Shown one piece after another: positions 18,001 through 25,277 of a DNA stretch of 64,000 nt; position 1 is the stretch's first letter; the number at the start of each line of letters is the position of its first letter. The notes below the pieces were generated by a model. It did not search any database, was not told the DNA's origin, and saw only the letters and a list, made by a program, of their open reading frames with translations. Source of the stretch: Streptomyces caniferus (GTDB taxonomy: Bacteria; Actinomycetota; Actinomycetes; Streptomycetales; Streptomycetaceae); contig NZ_BLIN01000002.1 of NCBI RefSeq assembly GCF_009811555.1, positions 1,178,001-1,242,000 of the forward strand, in the 5' to 3' direction. A program made the position numbers and the translations under genes.

Positions 18001-18402
18001 GCCGGAGCCGCGAACGCCTTCGCCGAGCTTCTCGCCGACCGGGTGCGCGTGCAGGGCGCTGACCATCCCAACACCCTCACCACGCGGCACAATCTCGCCT
18101 ATTGCCGGGGAAGGGCGGGGGATGCGGCCGGAGCCGCGAACGCCTTCGCCGAGCTTCTCGCCGACCGGGTGCGCGTGCAGGGCGAGAGCCACCCCGACAC
18201 CCTCACCACCCTGCGCCATGTCGCGCACTGGCGGGGAAAGGCGGGGGATACGGCCGGAGCCGCGGACGCCTACGCCGAACTGCTGGAGCACATGGTGCCG
18301 GGTGCCGGGCGATGGACATCCCGGAACCCGGACCTATGGCGCCGACTGGCGGGGGACGCGGCCGTTGGGGACGCGGCCGTTGATGAATCGACCGATTCCT
18401 GA
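15040..18402 (+). CDS. NB-ARC/TPR STAND ATPase (NLR-like), with two N-terminal motif repeats
   Basis: A 1120-aa protein. Residues 19-40 and 55-75 carry two copies of a short motif (ADTGDATATSQGMSVTGYLG; SHTGHANAATGGIANTGYIG). The NB-ARC ATPase follows: Walker A GMGGVGKT (131-138), Walker B LIVLDD (214-219), GRTLVTTRRRD (sensor-like) and LGYLPLALTQA (GxP/GLPL motif). A winged-helix-like region follows (AVHALRALHRLSLIDHTPD). From residue 543 there are 13 kinesin-light-chain-type TPRs of exactly 42 residues each (pattern LGxDHPxTLxTRxxxAxxRG, then AGDAAGAAxAYAELLxxxVRV). A GGGGAG ribosome site precedes the ATG at 15040; reading further upstream would run into the membrane-protein gene. STAND proteins oligomerise on ligand sensing by the repeats. 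The C-terminal 30 residues past the last repeat are degenerate. The role (defence, differentiation or other) is not known. Confidence 0.88.
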   Translation: MSRKDARQQGPDDTVPHITVADTGDATATSQGMSVTGYLGPAPGTGRAPCSPAHVSHTGHANAATGGIANTGYIGALTVQQRGPQEPADWPHQVGVIPPAARSFLHRAEAERLRTRVDGGGTAVLTQLLTGMGGVGKTQLAADYARTAWDNAGETGGLDVLVWVNASARSPIVTGYAQAGIELCRADPSDPEHAARTFLAWLTPKAGAKPFRWLIVLDDVTDPADLHDLWPPASPHGRTLVTTRRRDAALDPDGHHTIKIGLFTKDEALTYLTTSLTGRDEPTDELAALAEDLGYLPLALTQATAYLIDTGETVAAYRRLLADRTTTLSAIAPGALPDNQALPLDAAWSLSIDRADTLRPAGLARPMLRLASMLDPNGIPHTVLTSEPVLTYLTAHRTPTGEHPVGEQAPVSPRDAVHALRALHRLSLIDHTPDTPHQAVRAHQLIQRATRDTLTPHEHDQLARTAADALVAAWPDIERDTNLVQTLRANTTALTGHAEDVMYQSDTVHEVLIYAGYSLGHTGQVAAAVEHFHRMADVAHGRLGPDHPVTLTIRGELFRFRGEAGDAAGAVTAYAELLEDVVRVLGDDHAFTLATRHNLARFRGETGDAAGAATAYAELREHMVRVLGDDHAFTLATRHNLARFRGETGDTAGAATAYAELLEQRVRLLGPDHPDTLTTRGELARIRGLAEDAAGAADAFAELLEHMVRVLGPDHPDTLTTRGNVLRFRGQMGDAAEAATAYAELLEHMVRVLGPDHPDTLTTRHNLAYWRGEAGDAAGAANAYAELLADRVRVLGDDHPSTLTTRGNIAYWQGRAGDAAGAANAFAELLADRVRVQGESHPDTLDTRRYVARWRGKAGDAAGAADAFAELLEHIVPVLGDDHPDTLTTRGNIAYWRGEAGDAAGAANAFAELLADRVRVLGEGHPDTLDTRRYVARWRGKAGDAAGAADAFAELLEHIVPVLGDDHPDTLTTRGNIAYWRGEAGDAAGAANAFAELLADRVRVQGADHPNTLTTRHNLAYCRGRAGDAAGAANAFAELLADRVRVQGESHPDTLTTLRHVAHWRGKAGDTAGAADAYAELLEHMVPGAGRWTSRNPDLWRRLAGDAAVGDAAVDESTDS
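16666..18300 (+). repeat. Thirteen 126-bp TPR-coding tandem repeats
   Basis: Units start at 16666 and every 126 bp thereafter to 18178; the thirteenth breaks down after about 18297. Units 2 and 3 (16792-17043) are nearly identical for their first two thirds. Units 8-9 (17548-17799) and 10-11 (17800-18051) are a 252-bp tandem duplication that I read as differing at only two bases, so the array has expanded recently. The repeats are inside an open frame, so this is not a CRISPR array. Confidence 0.92.
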
Positions 18403-18576
18403 GGAAGATCAGAAAGTGGCGGCGTGCGACTCGCCCGGAACCGGATCATGCGCGAGAAACGGTGCGGTGTCGGCCCATCGGTGCCCTGGACGATGAGTTC
18501 TCGGATAAACGGCCGCTGAAGTGGGACGGCAGCCGCTTGGCGTCGTTGTTTCTGCGAGATCCACCGGGACCCGACC

Positions 18577-19575
18577 TCAGTGCGAGCCCGCCCCCGCGCT
18601 CCGTACCGCCCCCACGCTCGCGGCCACGACCAGCCCGATCGCCACCACCTCGGCCCAGCCCAGCGCCTGGTGCAGTACGAGGAATCCGGCGGTGGCCGCG
18701 ACGGCCGGCTCCAGGCTCATCATCACGGCGAAGCCGGAGGCCGGGAGCTTGCGCAGGGCGAGCAGTTCCAGGGTGTAGGGCATGACGGACGACATCAGGG
18801 CGACCGCGGCGCCCAGGCCCACGGTGACCGGGTCCAGCAGGGCGGTGCCGGCGCTCGCGATGCCGAACGGCAGGCTGAGCAGCGCCGCGACGGTCATCGC
18901 CACCGCCAGCCCGTCCGCCCGGGGGAAACGCTGCCCCGTACGGGCGGAGAGCAGGATGTAGGCGGCCCACAGGCCGCCGGCCGCCAGCGCGAACGCGGCC
19001 CCCGAGAGGTTGAGCCCGTCGAAGCCCTCGCGCCCCAGCAGCACCACACCGCCCAGCGCCAGCCCCGCCCACACCAGGCTCAGCAGCCTGCGCGAGGTCG
19101 CCACCGACAGGATCAGCGGCCCGAGGAACTCCAAGGTGACCGCGGCGCCCAGCGGGATGCGGTCGATCGCCTGGTAGAAGAGCGAGTTCATACCGGCCAG
19201 GGCGACGCCGAAGGCGAGCACCGTGACCCAGTCGCCCCGTGTGTAGCCGCGCAGTCTGGGACGGCAGGCGATCAGCAGCACCAGCGCGGCGACGACCAGC
19301 CGCAAGGTGACCACGCCCAGCGCACCGGCCCGCGGGAAGAGCAGCACCGCCACCGACGAGCCGAACTGCAGCGAGACGATCCCGCCGATGACCAGCGCCA
19401 CCGACCCGAGCCGCCCGCGCGCACCCGACGCCCCGGCGGCCCCCGCCTGAACCTCCGCCGTCAGCACCTCCGGCGACGGCGGCACGGGATGCGGAATCTC
19501 CCCGTCGCCGGCGGGCAGGGTGGGAACGGCAGGAGCCGGCGTACGGCCTTCGGGGTTCTCGGGCGATGCATTCAC
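18577..19575 (-). CDS. EamA/DMT-family exporter
   Basis: A 332-aa inner-membrane transporter with ten predicted helices after a hydrophilic about 50-residue N-terminus. The two EamA halves can be followed: ALVIGGIVSLQFGSSVAVLL through VTLEFLGPLILSV, and ALAAGGLWAAYILLSARTG through LEPAVAATAGFLVLHQALGW. The family exports amino acids and other small metabolites (RhtA/YdcZ type); the substrate is not readable. It is transcribed away from a LysR gene only 69 bp away, the classical arrangement in which the LysR protein controls the exporter. The 174-bp gap between its end and the NLR gene's end holds nothing clear. Confidence 0.87.
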   Translation of the reverse strand: MNASPENPEGRTPAPAVPTLPAGDGEIPHPVPPSPEVLTAEVQAGAAGASGARGRLGSVALVIGGIVSLQFGSSVAVLLFPRAGALGVVTLRLVVAALVLLIACRPRLRGYTRGDWVTVLAFGVALAGMNSLFYQAIDRIPLGAAVTLEFLGPLILSVATSRRLLSLVWAGLALGGVVLLGREGFDGLNLSGAAFALAAGGLWAAYILLSARTGQRFPRADGLAVAMTVAALLSLPFGIASAGTALLDPVTVGLGAAVALMSSVMPYTLELLALRKLPASGFAVMMSLEPAVAATAGFLVLHQALGWAEVVAIGLVVAASVGAVRSAGAGSH

Positions 19576-19644
19576 GCCACCACGCTACGGGGCCTTCTTC
19601 CGGTCCGTGAAATGCGTTTTCCCTTGTTGTTATGCTCCCCACGC

Positions 19645-20520
19645 ATGAGCATCGAGCTGCGTCATTTTCGCTGCTTTCTGGCCATCGCGGACACCCTGAG
19701 CATCACCCGCGCCGCCGAACGCCTGCATCTGACCCAGCCGGCCGTCTCCCGCACCCTGCGCCAACTGGAACAGGAACTGGGCCTCCGCCTCGTCGACCGC
19801 TCCACCCACCACCTCGCGCTCACCCCCGACGGCGTCGCCTTCCGCGACCGGGCCGCGATCGCGGTGACCGCCTTCGACCGCGCGCTCGGCGCCGCCCACC
19901 ACACCGCCTGGCCGCTGCGCCTGGGCCACGCCTGGTCGGCCGCCGGTACGGACACCACCGCCCTGCTGCGCCGCTGGCACGAGGAGCACCCCCGCACCCC
20001 GCTCGAACTCCTCCGCATCGACGACCGCACGGCCGGTCTCGCCCGCGGCGATGTGGACGCCGCCCTGCTGCGCGGCGAGGTCCGCGCCCCGGGCCTGATC
20101 ACCGAGCAGCTCACCACCGAGCCCCGGGTCGCCGGCCTGCCCGCCGACGACCCGCTGGCCCACCGCACCGCCGTCTCCCTCACCGACCTGACCGACCGCA
20201 CCATCGCCCTCAACACCGTCTCCGGCACCACCACCCTCGACCTGTGGCCCGCCGCGGCCCGCCCCGCCTCGACGATCACCATCGGCAACACCGACGACTG
20301 GCTGGCCGCCATCACCGGCGGCCGCGCCGTGGGCGTCACCACCTCCGCCACCGCCGAGATGCACCCGCACCCGTCGATGGCCTACGTCCCGCTGACCGAC
20401 GCGCCGCCGGTCCCGGTCGTCATCGCCCGCCGCGACGGCCCGGGACATCCGCGCATCCCCGACCTGGTCAGGCTGGCCCACGAGGTCATCGGGAGGCCGG
20501 GGGGCGGGGGTACCCGGTGA
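19645..20520 (+). CDS. LysR-family transcriptional regulator
   Basis: A 291-aa protein. The N-terminal winged helix-turn-helix reads LRHFRCFLAIADTLSITRAA, then ERLHLTQPAVSRTLRQLEQE (residues 5-45). A substrate-binding-like effector domain follows from about residue 90. The start at 19645 gives the canonical LysR beginning MSIELRHFRCFL; the frame extends upstream only through the divergent exporter gene. It probably regulates the EamA gene from the shared 69-bp promoter region (inference from divergent layout). The effector molecule is unknown. Confidence 0.9.
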   Translation: MSIELRHFRCFLAIADTLSITRAAERLHLTQPAVSRTLRQLEQELGLRLVDRSTHHLALTPDGVAFRDRAAIAVTAFDRALGAAHHTAWPLRLGHAWSAAGTDTTALLRRWHEEHPRTPLELLRIDDRTAGLARGDVDAALLRGEVRAPGLITEQLTTEPRVAGLPADDPLAHRTAVSLTDLTDRTIALNTVSGTTTLDLWPAAARPASTITIGNTDDWLAAITGGRAVGVTTSATAEMHPHPSMAYVPLTDAPPVPVVIARRDGPGHPRIPDLVRLAHEVIGRPGGGGTR

Positions 20521-20729
20521 ACGCTCCCCGGCGGGCCCGGCCCGGTGTGGGATGCAGGTGCCGTCCGCGCTCCATAAGCTCGTAGCAGGGAGCACTCGCC
20601 GACGGGCGGAGGCCCGGCCGGTACGACCCCGTGCCCCCGGTGCCGTTGCGGCGTCCGCCCCGGGACCCGGACACCGGGACGGGTGCTCAGCGCCGCATCG
20701 CTCCTGATGCCCCTGACGTGGAGTCCTTC

Positions 20730-21347
20730 ATGACCACACCGCGGGACCTGTTGTTCGTCGCCCTGGACGTGGAGGCCGGTCGCACTCCCGAGCACGGTGA
20801 GCTGTCGCTCGCGCTCGCGGGAGCCGAACTGATCGACCTCCTCGACGCGAACGCCCTCGGCCTGGACGGCGACCGCATCGTCCCGGGCTTCCGGCCCGCC
20901 GTGGCCGACCGCCTCATGGACGAGGCCGCGTCGTCCCTCGACCAGCAGCCGCCGTACGAGTCGGTCGGCGACTGGCTGTGGCGCAGGGGCCGCGGCCTGA
21001 CCGCTTCCTACCTGGCCGTCCTGGAGGCGGAAGGACAGCTCACCCGGCAGGGCGGCGGCCGGTGGAAGCGCTTCCGCACCGGCGAGTTGAAGCCGGCCGA
21101 CTCGCCCGACCGGCGCGCGGCAGTGGACCGCTTGACCTCGGACGAGCCCGTCCTCACGGCTCTCGTAGCGCCCCTGGGCATTCTCGGCGAGGCGGCCGCG
21201 GACCCACCGGAGGTGACCGACGAAGCGGTGGCGACGGTGCTCGGCGCCGTCGACGACGCGGTGCGGGAGCTGCAGTTCGAACGCCAGCGGCGCGCCCTCG
21301 ACGAGGAGGCCTTCAGCAACATCTGGCGGGGCTACGACGGCTGGTGA
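20730..21347 (+). CDS. GPP34 (GOLPH3/Vps74-like) family protein
   Basis: A 205-aa all-helical protein of the GPP34 family: TTPRDLLFVALDVEAGRTPE at the N-terminus, then LALAGAELIDLLDANALGLD and the usual RERF-like loop VGDWLWRRGRGLTASYLAVL. In eukaryotes GOLPH3 binds phosphatidylinositol-4-phosphate at the Golgi; the bacterial role is not established, though Streptomyces carry many copies. ATG 20730 follows a GTGGAG ribosome site. No operon partner is evident. It sits 209 bp after the LysR gene. Confidence 0.85.
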   Translation: MTTPRDLLFVALDVEAGRTPEHGELSLALAGAELIDLLDANALGLDGDRIVPGFRPAVADRLMDEAASSLDQQPPYESVGDWLWRRGRGLTASYLAVLEAEGQLTRQGGGRWKRFRTGELKPADSPDRRAAVDRLTSDEPVLTALVAPLGILGEAAADPPEVTDEAVATVLGAVDDAVRELQFERQRRALDEEAFSNIWRGYDGW

Positions 21348-21703
21348 CCGGCTGCGCGAGGCCGCCGGCCGCGCCGTGATGCGGCGTCGGCCCAGCCGTC
21401 GGGGGTCGCCTACCGGTACCTCCCCGAACTGTGCACCGCCGCCATCGCGGCCCTGCTGCTGCTCCCGGCCTCCCACAGCTACTTCTCCTCGGTCCGGCGG
21501 ACCGGCTGAGGGCGGGACGCCGGCCGCCGACGGCAGCCGGGCGCCCGGTCCGGTGCCTGGGTGTGCGGCACCCGGCCTCGGTCCGCCCTGGTTGAGGGGC
21601 CGCCCGCGGCACAGAGTGATCGCACCCGGCGCCTCCGGGCCGACGCGAACGAGCGCGTCGGCGGCTGCCGCCGGTGCCCGCGATCCCCTTCAGAGGAGCA
21701 CCC
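21348..21703. other. Intergenic gap, no supported gene
   Basis: About 356 bp. A run directly after and in frame with the GPP34 stop encodes a hydrophobic stretch (AAIAALLLLPASHSYFSS, ending at 21509), but it has no start codon or ribosome site and may be chance or a decayed coding segment. No other feature is seen before the ribosome site AGAGGAG of the next gene. Confidence 0.4.
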
Positions 21704-22195
21704 GTGTCCGCTGTGTCCGCCACCCCCCTCGACGACGACCACTTCGCCCGACGCCTGCGGCGCCTGGAGGACAAGGAGTCCCTGCGCGCGCTGATGATCC
21801 ACGGCTGGCGGGCGCTGGACCGCAAGGACTGGCGCACCTGGATCACGTGCTGGTCCGAGGACGCGGTCCTGGAGTTCGGCCCGTGGGAGCGGGTCCACGG
21901 CCGGGACGCGATCCTGACCAAGGTGGTCGAGGCCGAAGCGCCGTACACCACCATGCAGCACCACATCCTCAACATGGACTTCGAGGTGCAGGGCGACCGG
22001 GCGACCGGCGTCGGCTACATGTGGTTCGTGGCCGTCGCCGGTGCCGGTCCCGTCTCCTCGCCCTACGCCATGGGCGGTCCCTACGACTGGGAGTTCTCCC
22101 GTGGGACCGACGGATGGCGCCTGACCCGCCAACGGCTCGGCGTCTGGTGGACCACCGGCGAGGACACCCTCCGCTCCTTCACCGAGGGCGAGTAG
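21704..22195 (+). CDS. NTF2-like (SnoaL-type) protein
   Basis: A 163-aa cone-fold protein. The start is GTG 21704 with the ribosome site AGAGGAG; the protein begins VSAVSATPLDDDHFARRLRR. The pattern LEDKESLRALMIHGWRALDR, then DWRTWITCWSEDAVLEFGPW and ITKVVEAEAPYTTMQHHILN (approximate) is typical of SnoaL_4/NTF2-like proteins, which include scytalone-dehydratase-like and ring-hydroxylating dioxygenase small-subunit-like folds. A C-terminal DWEFSRGTDGWRLTRQRLGV completes the sheet. The enzyme activity is unknown. It is a lone gene converging on the FAD/Fe-S oxidoreductase. Confidence 0.82.
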   Translation: MSAVSATPLDDDHFARRLRRLEDKESLRALMIHGWRALDRKDWRTWITCWSEDAVLEFGPWERVHGRDAILTKVVEAEAPYTTMQHHILNMDFEVQGDRATGVGYMWFVAVAGAGPVSSPYAMGGPYDWEFSRGTDGWRLTRQRLGVWWTTGEDTLRSFTEGE

Positions 22196-22322
22196 GCCGG
22201 GCGTCGAACGCCCGCCGGGACCGGGGGGGCGGTGGTGCCGCACCTCCCGCTCCGCGGGCAGCGGTTCGACGGCGGCCGGAGAGCTGTCCGGCCGCCGGCC
22301 CCGGCGAACCGCCCCCGGCCCC

Positions 22323-25250
22323 TCAGCCGCCCTGCGCTTCGCCCCCGTCCCCCTCCCCCAACGCCTCCGCCAGCACCTCCGCCAGATGGCGTCCCGGCCG
22401 GTCGCCGAGCTGGTCGAGCTGGGTCCGGCAGGAAAAGCCGTCCGCGAGGACCTCCGTCCCCTCGGGGGATTCCCTTACGGCGGGCAGCAGCTGGTCCTCG
22501 GCGCAGGCCACCGAGATGTCGTAGTGGCCGCGCTCGAAGCCGAAGTTGCCGGCCAGGCCGCAGCAGCCGCCGGACAACTGGCCGGTGAGACCCGCGCGTT
22601 CGCGCAGGCGACGGTCGGCCGCGTCGCCGAGGACCGCGTGCTGGTGGCAGTGGGTCTGGCCGGCGACGGGGCGGTCCAGGCGCGGGGGCTGCCAGTCGGG
22701 GGCCAGCTCCTCCAGGACTTGCGCGAAGGTCCGGACGGAACGGGCCAGTTGCGCGGCCCGGGGGTCGTCGGGCAGCAGTTCCGGGAGGTCCGTGCGGAGG
22801 GCGGCGGCGCAACTGGGTTCGAGGACGACCAGGGGGCGGCCGTCCCGGAGCAGCGGGCTCAGGACCTCGACCGTACGGCGCATCACCGCGCGGGCCCGGT
22901 CGAGCTGGCCGGTGGAGACATAGGTCAGGCCGCAGCACAGGGGGCGGTGGCGGCGTGGCAGCGCAGCGGCCCCGGGCGGGCGCAGGGGTGCGGTGGGCGG
23001 CAGGAGGGGACGCAGACCGGCGGCCTCCAGGACGCGTACGGCGGACCGGCCGACCTCCGGGGAGAGGTGGTTGGTGAAGGTGTCGGGCCACAGGACGACC
23101 GTGCGGCCGGCCGGGGCCTCGGGGGCCGCCGTCTTCCGGCGGTGCCACCACCAGCGGGTGAACGTCTCCGTGGCCAGCCGGGGGATCGGGCGCTCGGGGG
23201 CGATTCCGCCGAGGCGTTTGCCGACGGCCGCCAGCGGTGTACGGGCGAGCGCGTTGAGGACGGGCGCGGCGGGGGCCGCGGCGTGCAGCCACTGCGGGAG
23301 GCGGCCCATGGAGTAGTGGGCGGCGGGCCGCAGCCGGCCCTCGTAGTGGTGGTGCAGGAACTCCGCCTTGTAGGTGGCCATGTCGACCCCTACGGGGCAG
23401 TCGCTGCGGCAGCCCTTGCAGGACAGGCAGAGGTCGAGGGCCTCGTGCACCTCCGGCGACTGCCAGCCGTCCGTGATCACCTCGCCGGCCAGCATCTCGT
23501 GCAGCAGCCGGGCCCGGCCGCGGGTGGAGTGCCGCTCCTCGCCGGTGGCACGGAAGGACGGGCACATCACGTCCGTCGAGCCCGGACCGGTCGCGGCGTT
23601 ACGGCACTTGGCGACGCCGACGCAGCGCCGTACGGCCGCGGAGAAGTCCCCGTCGTCGTGCGGGTAGCCGAAGGCGACCGGGACCGGGGTCCTGGGCAGC
23701 AGTTCGAAGCGCAGGTTCTCGTCGAGCCGTGCGGGGCGGACGAGCATGCCCGGGTTGAGGCCGGCGGCCGGGTCCCAGAGCGATTTGAACCGCTCGAAGA
23801 GGCCAACGAGTTCCGGGCCGTACATCTTCGGGAGCAGTTCGGCGCGGGCCTGGCCGTCGCCGTGCTCGCCGGAGAGCGAGCCGCCGTGCGCCACCACGAG
23901 TTCGCCCAGGTCGTAGGAGAACTCCCGGAAGCGGCGGATGCCGGGCGCGGTCAGCAGGTCGAAGTCGATGCGGACGTGGATGCAGCCGTCGCCGAAGTGG
24001 CCGTAGGGCGTACCGCGCAGGCCGTGCTGGGTCAGCAGGGCGCGGAAGTCCCGCAGATACGGGCCGAGCCGGGCGGGCGGGACGGCGCAGTCCTCCCAGC
24101 CGGGCCAGGCCTCGGAGCCATCGGCCAGCCGGGTCGCGGTGCCCGAGGCGTCCTCGCGGATCCGCCACAGGGCGCGCTGGCCGGCCGGGTCGGTGACGAG
24201 GGTGTGATCGGTGGCACCGTCCGCGGCCGCCGCCCGGCACAGCGCCTCGGCCCGTGCCGCCGCCTCACCGGGACTCGCGCCGCCCATCTCCACGAACAGC
24301 CAGGCGCCGCCCTCGGGCAGCCCGGCCGCGCTGCCCACCAGGTCGGCGGCCATCCCCTCGACGGTCATCGGCCGGTGCGGCAGCAGGGTGTGCGCGGCCT
24401 CGGCCGCCGCGCTCTCGTCGGGGTAGCCGAGGACGGCGAGGGCCCGCGCCGCGGGGGTCTCCACCAGGCGCACGGTGGCCTCGGTCAGCACGCCGAGGGT
24501 GCCCTCGCTGCCGGTGAGGGCACGGGCCAGGTCGGTGCCCGCTTCGGGCAGCAGCGCGTCCAGGGCGTAGCCGGAGATCCGGCGGGGGAGGTCGGGGTAG
24601 CCGGTGCGCAGCAGCGCCAACTGCCCGTCGACCAGGGCCTTGACGCCGTCCCGCAGACGCGGCGGCAGTCCGGTCGGGGCGCCGGTGGGCCCCGTACCGC
24701 GGCCGGCCCGCACCTGCTCGCCGCCGTAGGTCAGCAGCTCCAGCTCGCGGACGCTGTCGGCGGTGGTGCCCCAGGCCACCGAGTGCGAGCCGCAGGAGTT
24801 GTTGCCGATCATGCCGCCGAGGGTGCAGCGGCTGTGGGTGGAGGGGTCGGGGCCGAAGGTCAGTCCGTGCTTCCCGGCCGCCGCCCGCAGGTCGTCGAGG
24901 ATGACGCCGGGCTGGACGACGGCGGTGCGGGCGGCCGCGTCCAGCGACACGATGCGCCGCATGTGCCGGGTGAAGTCCAGCACCACACCGACACCGGTCG
25001 CCTGCCCGGCGATACTGGTCCCGGCGCCGCGCGGCACCACCGGCACCCCGTGTTCCCGGCACACCCGCAGCGCCGCCGCGACGTCCTCGGCGTCCCGGGG
25101 CGCGACCACCGCCGTGGGCACCCGCCGGTAATTGGACGCGTCCATCGTCATCAGTGCCCGGTCGGCCGCGGCGAACGAGACCTCCCCCCGTACCGCGGCC
25201 GCCAACTCCTTCGCCAGGTTCCGCTTCTCCGTCTCCGTACGATCAGCCAT
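22323..25250 (-). CDS. FAD-linked oxidase + Fe-S protein (D-lactate/2-hydroxyacid dehydrogenase-like, YdiJ type)
   Basis: A 975-aa fusion. Residues 1 to about 480 are a VAO/GlcD-type FAD domain (VPRGAGTSIAGQATGVGVVL; GNNSCGSHSVAWGTTADSV; LTGSEGTLGVLTEATVRLVE). From about residue 530 follow the iron-sulfur region with CLSCKGCRSDCPVG (4Fe-4S ligands) and the CCG-domain motifs CCGLTYVSTGQ and SGGCCGLAGNFGFERGHYD. Such fused proteins oxidise D-2-hydroxy acids (D-lactate, 2-hydroxyglutarate) and pass electrons to the respiratory chain. Length and order are normal for the family. It is followed closely (27 bp upstream) by the BBE oxidase in the same direction; whether they cooperate is unknown. Confidence 0.9.
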   Translation of the reverse strand: MADRTETEKRNLAKELAAAVRGEVSFAAADRALMTMDASNYRRVPTAVVAPRDAEDVAAALRVCREHGVPVVPRGAGTSIAGQATGVGVVLDFTRHMRRIVSLDAAARTAVVQPGVILDDLRAAAGKHGLTFGPDPSTHSRCTLGGMIGNNSCGSHSVAWGTTADSVRELELLTYGGEQVRAGRGTGPTGAPTGLPPRLRDGVKALVDGQLALLRTGYPDLPRRISGYALDALLPEAGTDLARALTGSEGTLGVLTEATVRLVETPAARALAVLGYPDESAAAEAAHTLLPHRPMTVEGMAADLVGSAAGLPEGGAWLFVEMGGASPGEAAARAEALCRAAAADGATDHTLVTDPAGQRALWRIREDASGTATRLADGSEAWPGWEDCAVPPARLGPYLRDFRALLTQHGLRGTPYGHFGDGCIHVRIDFDLLTAPGIRRFREFSYDLGELVVAHGGSLSGEHGDGQARAELLPKMYGPELVGLFERFKSLWDPAAGLNPGMLVRPARLDENLRFELLPRTPVPVAFGYPHDDGDFSAAVRRCVGVAKCRNAATGPGSTDVMCPSFRATGEERHSTRGRARLLHEMLAGEVITDGWQSPEVHEALDLCLSCKGCRSDCPVGVDMATYKAEFLHHHYEGRLRPAAHYSMGRLPQWLHAAAPAAPVLNALARTPLAAVGKRLGGIAPERPIPRLATETFTRWWWHRRKTAAPEAPAGRTVVLWPDTFTNHLSPEVGRSAVRVLEAAGLRPLLPPTAPLRPPGAAALPRRHRPLCCGLTYVSTGQLDRARAVMRRTVEVLSPLLRDGRPLVVLEPSCAAALRTDLPELLPDDPRAAQLARSVRTFAQVLEELAPDWQPPRLDRPVAGQTHCHQHAVLGDAADRRLRERAGLTGQLSGGCCGLAGNFGFERGHYDISVACAEDQLLPAVRESPEGTEVLADGFSCRTQLDQLGDRPGRHLAEVLAEALGEGDGGEAQGG

Positions 25251-25277
25251 GTCTCCAGCCTGCCCACTGGGGCGGGT

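Noticed and set aside
16666..18300. Regular 126-bp repeats as a CRISPR array
   Set aside because: No spacer/repeat alternation; the whole unit repeats and encodes a 42-residue TPR in an open frame.
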